A stretch of DNA of 64,000 bases from Ascarosepion bandense (GCA_037127315.1 JBBBDQ010001937.1:88501-152500); one strand, 5' to 3'; positions 31,546-43,417 are shown, counted from the first letter of the stretch. A program made the numbers and translations. The notes: generated from the letters alone by a model not told the origin.

Positions 31546-31896
31546 CTTATTATTATTATTATTATTATTTCCTTGGATTTTTGTTATATATTTGAAAAAG
31601 AATAAGAGACAACCTAAGACTTCACACATAATAACAAAAGCGTATTCTGTTTTTGTGGTCTTTTATCAAGATATCTCGACGATTAGCTTTATTCAGTTTG
31701 TATGTATTGTAATGCCATAGAAAATTGTTACAGCTTCTTTCTCTGTAACCGGGTCTGGGTAATACTCATGCCAGCCTCTTGCAGTTTTCTCACGTAAAAT
31801 TTGCAGATTTTTCAATGCAGATATTAGCCCACTATGCCGAATTTTATATTCCCCTCTCTCTCTCTCTATATATATATATAGAGAGAGAGAGAGATA

Positions 31897-31940
<44 letters not shown>

Positions 31941-32259
31941 TATATCTCTCTATATATAGATATATCTCTATATATTCCCTCCCTTCCTTCTTTTTATCTC
32001 TCTTACCACCTTTTTTCCGTGTTGCTTAAACTTACGTCGATTTAACACGGCTGTCTGTTAATTTTTAGTTACATTCTCCCTTTTTTTTGCGAACCCAGAC
32101 GATGTCAGTTTTTTTTTCTTTTCTTATTTATTTGATTTTATTCTATCTTTTTCTTTTTCTTTTTCGTTTTCTTTTTCTTTTTCTTTCCCTTTATTTTTAT
32201 TTTTATTTTATTTCATTATTTATTTTTTAATTTCTTTGCAATCTATTTAAAAAGGAAAA
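31546..32259. other. Non-coding with AT/GA microsatellite and T-rich tracts
   Basis: A compound (CT)/(TA)/(GA) tract at 31853-31977 is partly palindromic; 32080-32245 is TTTTC-rich. No gene was found. Confidence 0.5.
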
Positions 32260-32390
32260 GTAGACTAATTTTTCTCCAGTTTCTGAAAGGTTTTTTCTGT
32301 TGCTGAGGTGATGTGTCGTCCCCCGTGGGGATCTTTATATCGAAATGGCCATTCAACATCTTTGAATTAATCCTTTTTTAATATATATCT
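32260..32390 (-). repeat. Dispersed repeat, partner of 8975-9110
   Basis: Reverse complement of the family described at 8975: TTGCTGAGGTGATGTGTCG, GGGGATCTTTATATCGAAAT, GAATTAATCCTTTTTTAA. A short inverted motif CCCCCGTGGGG is specific to this copy. Confidence 0.65.
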
Positions 32391-32477
32391 CTATATATAT
32401 AGATATCTCTCTCTCTATATATAGATATATCTATATAGATATAGATATATATATGTAGATATATATATATATCTATA

Positions 32478-32520
<43 letters not shown>

Positions 32521-32556
32521 TTATCTATATCTATCTATCTATATATATATATATTA
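32391..32556. repeat. (TA)n/(TC)n/(GATA)n microsatellite
   Basis: Mixed dinucleotide and tetranucleotide tract with several self-complementary runs. Confidence 0.9.
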
Positions 32557-32689
32557 ATAACACTGTGAAACCTGATACAAGATGTTTGTTTCTGGGTATT
32601 TTGTATTTATTTCTGGCTGAAGTAATTTTCAATAATTTTGAAAATATTTTGAACATTTATTCTCATCTAAATGATACTAACACATGTAT

Positions 32690-32800
32690 ACTGGAATTTG
32701 GTTTGCCACTACCAAGTCCAAGAATTGAACTCATGACCACTAGATGATACTAACACATGTGTAACCAACTATTATATCCACTACGCCACCGTCCCGAAGA
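32690..32800 (-). mobile_element. Second tRNA-derived SINE family, copy 1
   Basis: Minus strand: GGGACGGTGGCGTAGTGGAT (box A-like), then CATGAGTTCAATTCTTGGAC (box B-like) about 60 bases later, followed by TTGGTAGTGGCAAACC. A tRNA-like head different from the abundant family. Confidence 0.6.
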
Positions 32801-32904
32801 AGTTTCGTGGCGTATTTTGGAGCCCTTTATATTCAGTATCAAATGGATTTTGCCAACTGGATTATGTTAGTGTGTTCGTGCCACTTGTCATAATTTGTAT
32901 TTAT

Positions 32905-32960
32905 TCATCTAGTGGTCATGAGTTCGATCCTTGGACTTGGTAGTGGCGAACTAAATTCCA
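32905..32960 (+). mobile_element. Second tRNA-derived SINE family, partial copy 2
   Basis: Plus-strand partial copy with GTCATGAGTTCGATCCTTGG and CTTGGTAGTGGCGAAC. It faces copy 1 in inverted orientation about 110 bp away. Confidence 0.6.
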
Positions 32961-32964
32961 ACAT

Positions 32965-33130
32965 GAAAAAACAATAATTGATTTCAAAGGATATTTCGCA
33001 ATAATCAACGAAATAATTCGCATCGGTAAATCTATGGACACCTGATGATGACCAGAAGGTACTTGGTCGAAACGTTGTGTCTGTTATAACATCTATATCA
33101 ACCAAGATGAGAATAAAAGTTTTTAAATAA
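32965..33130 (+). repeat. Possible PLE terminal region with hammerhead-like core
   Basis: Contains CCTGATGATGACCAGAAGG and TACTTGGTCGAAACGTTG (33041-33079): a CTGATGA box, a GACCA/TGGTC stem and a GAAAC box in hammerhead order. Stem III would be only two base pairs and stem I is weak, so catalytic activity is doubtful. Such motifs are common near ends of Penelope-type elements. Confidence 0.4.
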
Positions 33131-33356
33131 TTCCAAAATTATTTTTTCTGGGTACTGATCACAAATTCTGCATTTCGGGTTAACAAAATTTCTCAGTAGA
33201 TGTGCTTAATAATGTCTAGTTAGTACGCATTGGCTTGTGCAACAAGAATAATAACCATTGTTTGACCTTTTATTTTGCACTACGTCATCAGTGGTGGGTA
33301 AAGAGTTTGTCTATATCTACTTGTTTTTGATGGTAGAGTATTGGTCATGAAGAGGT

Positions 33357-33629
33357 TTATTGAACGTGTTCCCTGAAAGAGAGCATCATCCAATCTTCTG
33401 TTATTTTCAAGTAACTTTGAAGACTGATTGGTGTGAATTTGTAAAACAATATTAGTTGAACTAATCCTCTACCTCCTTTGGATCTGGACAAATACAGACT
33501 ATGAGCATCAGCGTTAGAATGATGCATGCGGGGGCGAGTGACAAGCTTTCGTCTTTTGGCGTCTATTCTTTTAATGTCAGCTATGGTCCAATTATAATTG
33601 AAACTGTATTGCATCACAAGGACAACCAA
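33357..33629 (-). pseudogene. LINE RT downstream segment, 90 codons
   Basis: Reads YSFNYNWTIADIKRIDAKRR, KLVTRPRMHHSNADAHSLYL and SRSKGGRGLVQL. The pattern YSFGxxxWTxxDIxxxDxKxRK...MHPxxDxxRLYxxRxxGGRGL is typical of the region between the RT and the C-terminal endonuclease in R4/NeSL-like LINEs. Broken at both ends. Confidence 0.65.
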
Positions 33630-33870
33630 ATTGTTTGTGGTTCATATTTAGTTTGAGAATATCACTCCGTATTTAACACCATACGCACACACCTGTGTTA
33701 TCCTTTTCTTATATTCTAATTCATTTCAGTATGTTGTATTCAGTCTCCTTTACTGACTTTCAGGCATTAATAAGCTTCTTTTTCTAGTTCCTTAAACTTT
33801 ATTGCAAAAGCTAGATTTATTGACTGCGTCTGTGTTATTCTCTCATTATGAATCTTATTTTTACATTAAT

Positions 33871-34696
33871 TGTTGTGGAATCTTCCCTTTGTATATGATA
33901 ATGAACTCGACTGAGTATACATATACTCTTGTCATAGAGAGAACAGAGTGGAGAGTTGAGAGTGATCGTAGAGATCCGGTAGAGTTATCGAAGGGTACTG
34001 GAACTGATACGTAAGTTACCGAGAAATACTGAAGTTACCCAGAGACTACCGCATCAGAAGCAAAACTAGTTCTGAGCTCCACTCAGCTAGAATAATATAC
34101 ACGAATATAGTATTTCCAACGATTCACTTCAAGACTTGTATATATTTATTTCTTACTAATATTATTCCTGGATTTACGACTTACTATATTGACACAAAAG
34201 TAATGTCATTTATCTCAACTTCCAAGGGAAGGGCAGAAAAACCCACTCCCTGTTATTGTCTGGCTGTTCTTCTCAAATGTCCTAGTAATCAGTACACAGG
34301 AAATTCTCAAGGTCGTATTTTCACCTCTAGTCACAAATCGTCAAAACCCGTTGACAGATGTTGTGACTTCAATTCGGTAACTAACTTTAGATAAGTTCGC
34401 TTACTTTCTCAACGAAAGAATTTTTCATCCTTGTATCTGTATTTTCAACTTTCTAAACATTTCGGCTATTTTTCCCGACAAAAATAATTATATACTCTAA
34501 TTTTAGAGAAATCTCTGCTCATCTTGAAAATCACGTAAAATTAATAACAGCCATCTGAAAACAGGGTTACAAAACCACATTATACGTAAATGCGTCCAAG
34601 TTTATATACTACGTTCAATATAATCTACTTTTCTGTCTCAATATCTGTTTTTGTTGTTCATTATTTTGTGCGGTTCCTTACCCGGAATCCACAATA
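33871..34696 (+). mobile_element. Solo LTR 2
   Basis: Begins TGTTGTGGAATCTTCCC and ends TTACCCGGAATCCACAATA. The target-site duplication TTAAT is perfect (33866-33870 and 34697-34701). Landmarks shared with LTR 1 are ATAATGAACTCGAC, GTTCAATATAATCTAC and TTATTTTGTGCGGTT. It lacks the hairpin repeats. It carries instead a segment (34172-34589) present in inverted orientation at 35234-35657. Confidence 0.8.
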
Positions 34697-35657
34697 TTAA
34701 TGTAACCTGAAATCCATACCGATGTCATTGCTGAAGCATTTTGCAGTATGTAGATGTCATTCAACTCATTTTCATATTTGACAAAAGGTTTTAAGAGGTT
34801 AACTATGTAGAGTATTTGTTTAAATACTTTCTTTAGGTTTTTGATATTATTTTCTTCTTCATTTCAGTTTGTTGTATTCAGTCTCATTCGCTGACCTCTA
34901 GGCGTTTATAAGCTTCTTTTCCAGTTACTTAAACTTTATTACAAAATCTAGTTTTATTGAATACGTTTCTGCAGTTCTTCTTGTCTTGAATCTTATCGTT
35001 GTCCATTTGTCTAATCCAAAAACCTTACCAATGTCATCACTGAAAACTGGTAACGTATTGTCATCTTTGTCGAAGAGTTTGATATCGTCCATCTAGAATA
35101 GGTGATTAAACATTTTCCTTTATACATTGCATCTATAATTATTACTGTTTAGTTCACACGAAAGGGAAATTAACGACAGAGACCTGAAGAGGTTACAAGT
35201 CATCGAAAGGTTCCTCGTCAGAGTGGCTGTGATTTAGGTATAATAGGGTTTTGTAACCATATTTTCAGATGGCTGGTATTAATTTTAACTGTTTTTCAAG
35301 ATGAGCAGAGATTTCTCTAAAATTAGAGTATATAATTATTTTTGTCGGGAAAAATAGCCGAAATGTTTAGAAAGTTGAAAATACAGATACAAGGATGAAA
35401 AATTCTTTCGTTGAGAAAGTAAGCGAACTTATCTAAAGTTAGTTACTGAATTGAAGTCACAACATCTGTCAACGGGTTTTGACGATTTGTGACTAGAGGT
35501 GAAAATACGACCTTGAGAATTTCCTGTGTACTGATTACTAGGACATTTGAGAAGAACAGCCAGACAATAACAGGGAGTGGGTTTTTCTGCCCTTCCCCTG
35601 GAAGTTGAGATAAATGATATTACTTTTGTGTCAAGATAGTAAGTCGTATATATAGGG
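34172..35657. repeat. Inverted repeat: 34172-34589 against 35234-35657
   Basis: Arms of about 420 bp, highly similar, with a spacer of about 645 bp. Landmarks are TTGACACAAAAGTAATGTCA, CAAGGTCGTATTTTCACCTC and AATTTTAGAGAAATCTCTGC. The left arm lies inside LTR 2; the right arm probably derives from a second, inverted LTR truncated by the RTE copy that begins at about 35660. Both arms have an open frame of about 63 codons with the same peptide, explained by their identity rather than by coding function. Confidence 0.8.
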
Positions 35658-35659
35658 AG

Positions 35660-36495
35660 GAGAAAATCTTCTTCTATGTGCCCTGTCCCTTCAGGAGGTA
35701 GGCGATCATGGTTCTCCACTTCTCCCTATCCCTTGTGGCTCTTAGTATGTTTGCTCCTGTTGCTCCTGGCAACCCCCGTTCCGTCATCCACCTGATCAGA
35801 CCCTTCAAATATGTTATCCGCTGCCTTCCTCTGTCTCTCCTTCCTTCTATCTGACCAGTCAGTATCAGGTTCTCCAGGCTCTCTTTCCTCATTGCATGTC
35901 CCAGGAACTTCAGTTGTATCTTCCTGATGCTCAGCATCAATTTCCTTTTTGTTGCCATTCTTTCTAACACCTCGTCGTTGCTTTTATGCTCAGTCCACGA
36001 TATCCGTAGCATCCTTCTGTAGAACCACATTTCGGCCGCTGCCAGTTTTGTCCTCATTTTCGATGATATTGTCCAGCATTCACTGCCGTATTGAAGAACT
36101 GACATCACGTAGCAGTCCAGCACTCTTTTCTTCGTTTCTATTGAGATTTTTCTGTGTTAGTATTTTGCTCATCTTCTGGAACGCGTCCTTTTCTATGCCA
36201 ATTCGCCTTCGGATCTCCGTGTCGCACTTTCCATCTTCTGTTAGAACACTTCCTAGGTACTTAAATTTTTGTACTTGCTTGATTCTGGTATCCCCCACCT
36301 GCATTTGGCATTTTGGGTTGTATCTTTTGCTGATGACCATGCACTCAGTTTTCTTAAATTTATTTGTAGTCCCTTCTTGTCACTCTCCACTGCTACTTTC
36401 TGTATGACGTCTTGTAGTTTCCTTTCCGTGTCCGCAATCAGTACTGTATCGTCCGCATACCATATGTTGTTCAGAGGGGAAAATAGAAACGGCAT
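35660..36495 (-). pseudogene. RTE LINE, best RT coverage (includes YADD box)
   Basis: Minus strand in three frames. 36495-36253 holds WYADDTVLIADTERKLQDVI (motif C of the reverse transcriptase), then KGLQINLRK. 36340-36080 holds KFKYLGSVLTEDGKCDTEIR. 36123-35674 (149 codons) holds VLQYGSECWTISSKM, RMLRISWTEHKSNDEVLERM and ITYLKGLIRWMTERGLPGAT. Frameshifts lie near 36150 and 36270. It is truncated just upstream of motif C. Ends GACAGGGCACATAGAAGAAG. Confidence 0.9.
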
Positions 36496-36828
36496 TAAGT
36501 AAATTTCCCACCAAGGTCAGAGTGCTGTTTAACAAAATCAGAATGCAGGAGATAATTTTATTAAGTCAGGCCCCAGTGCTTGGAATGAGACGGTGGTTGT
36601 CATACGTAGTGGGGAAGTGATTTGAAGATAGTTTGAATAATACGGTCAGCCTGCAAAACTCGCCTGAGACTAGAAATAAGAAGATGATGATTAGAGAGAA
36701 ACTTTGCCAGATTCAACCAACTGATCGTCCGGAAGAAATAATATAACACGATTATTCTACTGAATATCAACCAACTGATATTTCATTTTCGTCATTTATT
36801 TTGACTTGCTTATAATCTTGTAATTATT
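36496..36828. other. No feature recognised
   Basis: No coding region or repeat match was noticed. Confidence 0.4.

Positions 36829-36903
<75 letters not shown>
36829..36903. repeat. (TA)n(GA)n microsatellite
   Basis: Long (TA)n followed by (GA)n, immediately before a hairpin element. Confidence 0.95.
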
Positions 36904-36904
<1 letters not shown>

Positions 36905-36906
36905 AT

Positions 36907-37011
36907 GTGTGAGTTTGTGACCCTGGGTTTCACGCTCTTGCGGTCGTCAGACAGATCGTCAGTTTGTCTGACGATCGCAAGAGTGTGAAAGCCAGGGTCA
37001 CAAACTCACAC
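36907..37011. repeat. 105-bp hairpin, 47-bp arms
   Basis: 36907-36953 pairs with 36965-37011 with about four mismatches (GTGTGAGTTTGTGACCCTGG; loop around CGTCAGTTTG). Next to microsatellites, like the other foldbacks here. Confidence 0.9.
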
Positions 37012-37129
37012 CTATCTATATCAATATGTCAGGTCTATCACTGATATTGAGTGCTTGCAAATGAGGACTGCGCACATATAATATATAAAACAAATTGCAT
37101 ATATATACATAATTATATACATACACTTT

Positions 37130-37130
37130 T

Positions 37131-37187
<57 letters not shown>
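37130..37187. repeat. (AC)n(AT)n microsatellite
   Basis: Perfect compound dinucleotide tract. Confidence 0.95.
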
Positions 37188-37190
<3 letters not shown>

Positions 37191-37329
37191 GTTGCGGTTT
37201 TGAATCTGTTTTTTTATCATATACCGATCCCTCGCAAGTCTGGTCCATCCTCATCAAGAGGTAATAAGCGGTTCTGATTTGGCTAGTCTGAGATCAACAA
37301 CACAGCGTGGGCAGAATCGGTTAAAAGCC

Positions 37330-38440
37330 AGGGAGATTGACTGGACACGATAGGTGTCGTGTTATAGTTTTCAGCCATTCTATAAGATATTTACTATCAT
37401 CGAGAAGACTTGATATAAAGGCAGATATACAGCAATCTATCGAAGCTATGCTAAGATTTCTACCTTTTTTCCTGCAATCCTTTTGTTTATTAGTAGTTGA
37501 TGTTTGCAACCTTATAAACATTTTTGACATCCCCTCTGTTCCAGGGAAATAATCTTATTTGATCACTTTCGATGTAGTAGTGTTATGGTGGAACACGACT
37601 ATTCTTTCGATAATGGACTCTCACTCCTATATTAATAAGAGTTAACAGGAAGTTAACTCGAGAAGTTCTTGGAAGCTCGTAGGAGTTCTTAGATGTTCTA
37701 AAGATTTCTTTAGAGCTCTATTGTTGTTTAGTAGAACTATTAGTAGGTTCCAGTTTGGACATACTTGGACTAAGGCAGTTGATATTAGTCGGCACTTAAC
37801 CGAATACTAAGGCGTCAGCTTTCAGTGGAAGATTACAAAGTTCCTAACATTTTGGGTGCGTTCAGCCGATTAGCAACCGATATAGCACGATTATAACTTT
37901 CAGTGCGAAAACTACTCCACAACAATTAGACAGACATGTTATTGGTCTATAATACTTGGGGTCATCTACGTCACCCGTTTTTGCTAGGAGATGTGTAATA
38001 CCTTCACTGAACCAGTCTAGAATTTTATTAAGCGTATTAATTAACCTTGATAAAGTTTGAAAAATGTTTTATGGATTAATGACAAATGATAGAGCCAAAA
38101 GATGGATATCTTGTCTTCTCCTAGAGATTTGAACTTTAGGATTTTGTTCGCGTGTGCTTAACAGTATTGTTGGTTATAATTTTCCATTCATGCACAGGTA
38201 TATCCTTTCTTCTTCTCGTTTGATCCACTCTGCATTGGGATTATATTCTTTTTGGTTGTTCCAAATATTCTCCCAAAATTCGTGCACTTCTTTAGCAGAT
38301 GGTAGCTTTTTGACTTCTATAAATGCTATTCCAATTTCTTCAGGTCAGTTTGAAATATCGTATTTGACGAAAGAACTTACAAGACTATTTATATCGATTC
38401 GTTCTCTGTGAATTTAATTGCAGTTTCTTTTTAAGTAATT
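37330..38440 (-). pseudogene. LINE with restriction-like endonuclease: N-terminal RT part, interrupted by LTR 3
   Basis: The minus strand reads KEVHEFWENIWNNQKEYNP and EWIKREEERIY near 38300-38190, then EGITHLLAKTGD, DDPKYYRPITCLS (first RT motifs) near 38010-37930. After the LTR, CRKKGRNLSIASID follows near 37460, the region around motif A. The order fits an R4/NeSL-like reverse transcriptase. Many stops; motif A is decayed. Together with 33250-35160 and 31041-31545 it suggests one LINE family scattered over 7 kb. Confidence 0.65.
37581..37924 (+). mobile_element. Solo LTR 3 (short form)
   Basis: 344 bp, from TGTTATGGTGGAACACGAC to AACTACTCCACAACA, with TCGATAATGGACTC near the start as in LTRs 1, 2 and 4. 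Flanking pentamers are AGTAG and ATTAG (one mismatch). It interrupts the LINE frame between PITCLS and the following RT sequence, which gives independent support for an insertion. No hairpin repeats are present. Confidence 0.7.
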
Positions 38441-38454
38441 ATTTGACTTAATAT

Positions 38455-39365
38455 AATTAGTGAGCTTTATTGAATGGATGGCAGGATAGGGTTTAGAAGA
38501 AATAAAAGAAAGAAAAGCTACAAAGAAAAGGATGCTATGGAGAGCCATATACGGGTTAGATAAAAGGCAAGAAGGATAGAGGAAAGCAACACATAACATA
38601 CTCAAGTATGTTATGAGGAAAGCAACACATAACATACTCAAGTCTGTTATGTGTTGCTTTCCTCTATCCTTCTTGCCTTTTATCTAACCCGTATATGGCT
38701 CTCCATAGCATCCTCATCTTTGTAGCTCTTCTTTCTTTTATTTCTTCTAAGCCCTGATATATAACATACTTAATGGGATTGAGTAAAAGGGCTATCCATT
38801 TACTCAATCCCATTAAGTATGTTATGTGTTGTTTTCCTCTATCCTTCTTGCCTTTTATCTAACCCGTATATGGCTCTCCATAGCATCCTCCTCTTTGTAG
38901 CTCTTCTTTCTTTTATTTCTTCTAAGCCCTGATATATAACATACTTAATGGGATTGAGTAAATGGGCTATCCATAGCATATCCATAGCATCCTCCTCTTT
39001 GTAAATCTTCTCTTTCTTTTACTATCTCCCTTGTAGCTCTTCATAAACTTCTTTTATTTCTCCTAAGCTCTGATACGCTATCCAGTAATTGAGTAAATGG
39101 ATAGCGTATCAGGGCTTAGAAGAAATAAAAGAAAGAAGAGCTACAAAGAGGAGGATGCTATGGAGAGCCATATACGGGTTAGATAAAAGGCAAGAAGGAT
39201 AGAGGAAAGCAACACATAACATACTTAATGGGATTGAGTAAATGGATAGCGTATCAGGGCTTAGTAGAAATAAAAGAAAGAAGTTTATGAAGAGCCACAA
39301 GGGAGATAGAAATGTTGGAGAGTCATGGCCGCCTACGTCTTGAGGGGACACAGCACGTAAAGGAG
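38455..39365. repeat. Cluster of inverted RTE-variant 3' fragments
   Basis: About five copies in both orientations of a roughly 150-bp segment with GGCTTAGAAGAAATAAAAGA, GGATGCTATGGAGAGCCATA, CGGGTTAGATAAAAGGCAAG and ATACTTAATGGGATTGAGTA. The final plus-strand copy runs on into an RTE-like end (GAGAGTCATGGCCGCCTACG ... ACACAGCACGTAAAG). This marks a second RTE subfamily. Adjacent copies form near-perfect palindromes of more than 100 bp. Confidence 0.75.
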
Positions 39366-40430
39366 ATGTCTAGTTGTGTGAAATCCCATAATGTGACGAT
39401 AAACATTCACACTTACCAGAGCCAAAGCGTCCAAGGTTTTTTGCTTGTCGGGTTGCTGTGTTGTGATGAATGCGTGCGTAAACCCACGCCAGAGAGTTCG
39501 TCGTCTCGTCAGCTGCGTCCTCGCAAGTTTGGTCAAAGAAAGGAATATTCTTCGACCTGTCATTTTATGCTGAGTGAGAATGAGACCGACGGCGATGATT
39601 GGTGCGTCGGCAATGGCTTTTTGTCCATAAAAAGGGTATGAGACAATGGCTGGGAGTTTTTTTTTTTTTGTTGCGACCCTGGTGACGTGCACAACTTAGA
39701 GCATTGAGTTAAGACTCTGTTTATATTTTTCTGGAAGCTTCAAACCCACGAGTGAAGCGAGCGGTGGAACCGAAACCAAACAGAAATTTACTCTTTAACA
39801 ACACATAAGATATTGATTTGGCCTTTTTCGAGAATATTTTCTGGCATATGGCTATTATGTTGGACATCTAGTCCATATTTTCTATTTTACAAAATTAGGA
39901 GACAACTTTACCATTGCAAATTGCAAATGGAAGACAAATTCATCATGGCGGCGCTTGCAATCATCCAACGCAAATATGGCACAACGACCAATTAAAGACG
40001 ATGTGCGTTACCGTTACTAAATCGTCAGAACTATGTAGTTAATTATTTTATTATTTTTTGAAAATGTTCACAATGACTTTGATTTATCGCTTGCACTTCT
40101 TCTGTTCACTATTTATCTGTTCCATAATTTTTCCTTGACGTGATTTCTTTTCTATGCTCCTACTCACGTAACTTTCTTCGTCGTCAACTCAAAGCCTTTG
40201 ATTGTTATTATTGATTAAGCTCTCATTACTTCATTTTGTTAAACTTTTACTGCATCTCCGACAAAAAAACGAATATTTTGGCAAGCAAATATTCCTGGAC
40301 ATGAAACAGAATATCGGCAAACATTACCTTGGGACGTTTTGGCGCAGATACCCAAAGAAAATTATAGCAACCTGCGGTATTAATGTGAATACATAGTTCT
40401 TAAAAGCCGAAGGCATATCTACTTATGTAT
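39366..40430. other. Unassigned, non-repetitive
   Basis: 39360-39650 is comparatively CpG-rich with overlapping open frames on both strands (39312-39641 plus, 39333-39692 minus), but both frames extend into an RTE tail and neither has a recognisable domain. No gene is claimed. The rest is AT-rich. Confidence 0.35.
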
Positions 40431-40453
40431 GTATCAATCGAACTATCTTTAAA

Positions 40454-40462
40454 TTTATCTCA

Positions 40463-40530
<68 letters not shown>

Positions 40531-40583
40531 TCGTTTCTGTTTATATCTATCTATCTATCTATCTATCTTTTCGTTTCTGTTTA

Positions 40584-40634
<51 letters not shown>

Positions 40635-40759
40635 TCGTTTCTGTTTATATCTATCTATCTATCTATCTATCTTTTCGTTTCTGTTTATATCTATCTATCT
40701 ATCTATCTTTTCGTTTCTGTTTATATCTATCTATCTATCTATCTTTTCGTTTCTGTTTA

Positions 40760-40790
<31 letters not shown>

Positions 40791-40883
40791 TCGTTTCTGT
40801 TTATATCTATCTATCTATCTATCTATCTTTTTGTTTCTGTTTATATCTATCTATCTATCTATCTATCTTTTCGTTTCTGTTTA

Positions 40884-40916
<33 letters not shown>

Positions 40917-40955
40917 GTCTGTCTATCTATCTGACTATCTTTTCGTTTCTGTTTA

Positions 40956-40998
<43 letters not shown>

Positions 40999-41223
40999 TC
41001 GTTTCTGTTTCTATCTATCTATCTATCTATCTATCTTTTCGTTTCTGTTTCTATCTATCTATCTATCTATCTATCGATCTATCTATTTATCTATCTATCT
41101 ATCTTTTCGTTTCTGTTTATATCTATCTATTTATCTATCTATCTTTTCGTTTCTGTTTATATCTATCTATCTATCTACCTATCTATCTATCTATCTATCT
41201 ATCTTTTCGTTTCTGTTTATTTA

Positions 41224-41256
<33 letters not shown>

Positions 41257-41295
41257 GTCTGTCTATCTGTCTATCTATCTTTTCGTTTCTGTTTA

Positions 41296-41334
<39 letters not shown>

Positions 41335-41347
41335 TCGTTTCTGTTTA

Positions 41348-41383
<36 letters not shown>

Positions 41384-41403
41384 GTTTCTGTTTCTATCTA
41401 TCA

Positions 41404-41453
<50 letters not shown>

Positions 41454-41500
41454 TCGTCTCTGTTTATATCTATCTATCTATCTATCTATCTGTTTCTGTT

Positions 41501-41548
<48 letters not shown>

Positions 41549-41611
41549 CCTATCTTTCGTTTCTGTTTCTATCTATCTATCTATCTATCTATCTTTTTGT
41601 TTCTGTTTCTG

Positions 41612-41645
<34 letters not shown>

Positions 41646-41788
41646 GTTTCTGTTTATATCTATCTATCTATCTATCTATCTTTTTCGTTTCTGTTTCTAT
41701 CTATCAATCTATCTATCTATCTATCTATCTATCTTTTCGTTTCTGTTTATATCTATCTATCTATCTATCTATCTTTTTCGTTTCTGTT

Positions 41789-41845
<57 letters not shown>

Positions 41846-41895
41846 TCGTTTCTGTTTCTATCTATCTATCTATCTATCTTTTGTTTCTGTTTCTG

Positions 41896-41949
<54 letters not shown>

Positions 41950-41960
41950 GTTTCTGTTTA

Positions 41961-42000
<40 letters not shown>

Positions 42001-42178
42001 GTTTCTGTTTATATCTATCTATCTATCTCTATCTTTTCGTTTCTGTTTATATCTATCTATCTATCTCTCTATCTTTTCGTTTCTGTTTATATCTATCTAT
42101 CTATCTCTATCTTTCGTTTCTGTTTCTATCTATCTATCTATCTACCTATCTATCTATCTATCTTTTCGTTTCTGTTTA

Positions 42179-42217
<39 letters not shown>

Positions 42218-42240
42218 TTCGTTTCTGTTTCTATCTATCA

Positions 42241-42306
<66 letters not shown>

Positions 42307-42357
42307 TCGTTTCTGTTTATATCTATCTATCTATCTATCTATCTTTTCGTTTCTGTT

Positions 42358-42414
<57 letters not shown>

Positions 42415-42467
42415 TCGTTTCTGTTTCTATCTATCTATCTATCTATCTATCTTTGTTTCTGTTTCTG

Positions 42468-42504
<37 letters not shown>

Positions 42505-42645
42505 TCGTTTCTATTTATATCTATCTATCTATCTATCTATCTTTCGTTTCTGTTTCTATCTATCAATCTATCTATCTATCTATCTATCTATCTTTTCGTT
42601 TCTGTTTATATCTATCTATCTATCTATCTATCTTTCGTTTCTGTT

Positions 42646-42702
<57 letters not shown>

Positions 42703-42752
42703 TCGTTTCTGTTTCTATCTATCTATCTATCTATCTTTTGTTTCTGTTTCTG

Positions 42753-42822
<70 letters not shown>

Positions 42823-42833
42823 GTTTCTGTTTA

Positions 42834-42868
<35 letters not shown>

Positions 42869-43130
42869 TCGTTTCTGTTTATATCTATCTATCTATCTCT
42901 CTATCTTTCTCTGTTTCTGTTTATATCTATCTATCTATCTCTCTATCTTTTCGTTTCTGTTTATATCTATCTATCTATCTCTCTATCTGTTTCTGTTTCT
43001 ATCTATCTATCTATCTACCTATCTATCTATCTATCTTTTCGTTTCTGTTTATATCTATCTATCTATCTATCTCTATCTTTCGTTTCTGTTTCTATCTATC
43101 TATCTATCTATCTATCTTTTCGTTTCTGTT

Positions 43131-43171
<41 letters not shown>

Positions 43172-43184
43172 TCGTTTCTGTGTA

Positions 43185-43227
<43 letters not shown>

Positions 43228-43281
43228 TTCGTTTCTGTTTATATCTATCTATCTATATATCTATCTATCTTTTCTTTTGTG

Positions 43282-43329
<48 letters not shown>

Positions 43330-43342
43330 TCGTTTCTGTTTA

Positions 43343-43373
<31 letters not shown>

Positions 43374-43386
43374 TCGTTTCTGTTTA

Positions 43387-43417
<31 letters not shown>

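Larger units (their letters stand above)
33250..35160 (-). pseudogene. LINE with restriction-like endonuclease, RT fragments interrupted by LTR 2
   Basis: Minus strand. 35100-34860 reads MDDIKLF (the YxDD-type catalytic box), FSDDIGKVFGLDKW and further RT sequence. 34800-34697 and 33870-33690 carry a second, diverged copy of the same section (FVKYENELNDI), and 33640-33357 continues downstream. Solo LTR 2 sits in the second copy. The two copies side by side show a tandem or duplicated LINE segment. All frames are broken except the last. Confidence 0.6.

Noticed and set aside
30967..31605. 212-codon hydrophobic frame as a membrane protein
   Set aside because: Hydrophobicity comes from (ATT)n tails and LINE UTR read on the wrong strand.
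34203..35719. Matching 63-residue peptides on opposite strands as a conserved small gene
   Set aside because: Explained by the 420-bp inverted repeat; no coding bias seen.
39312..39692. Overlapping frames of 109 and 119 codons as a host gene
   Set aside because: Both strands open, one starts inside an RTE tail, no recognisable domain or splice context.
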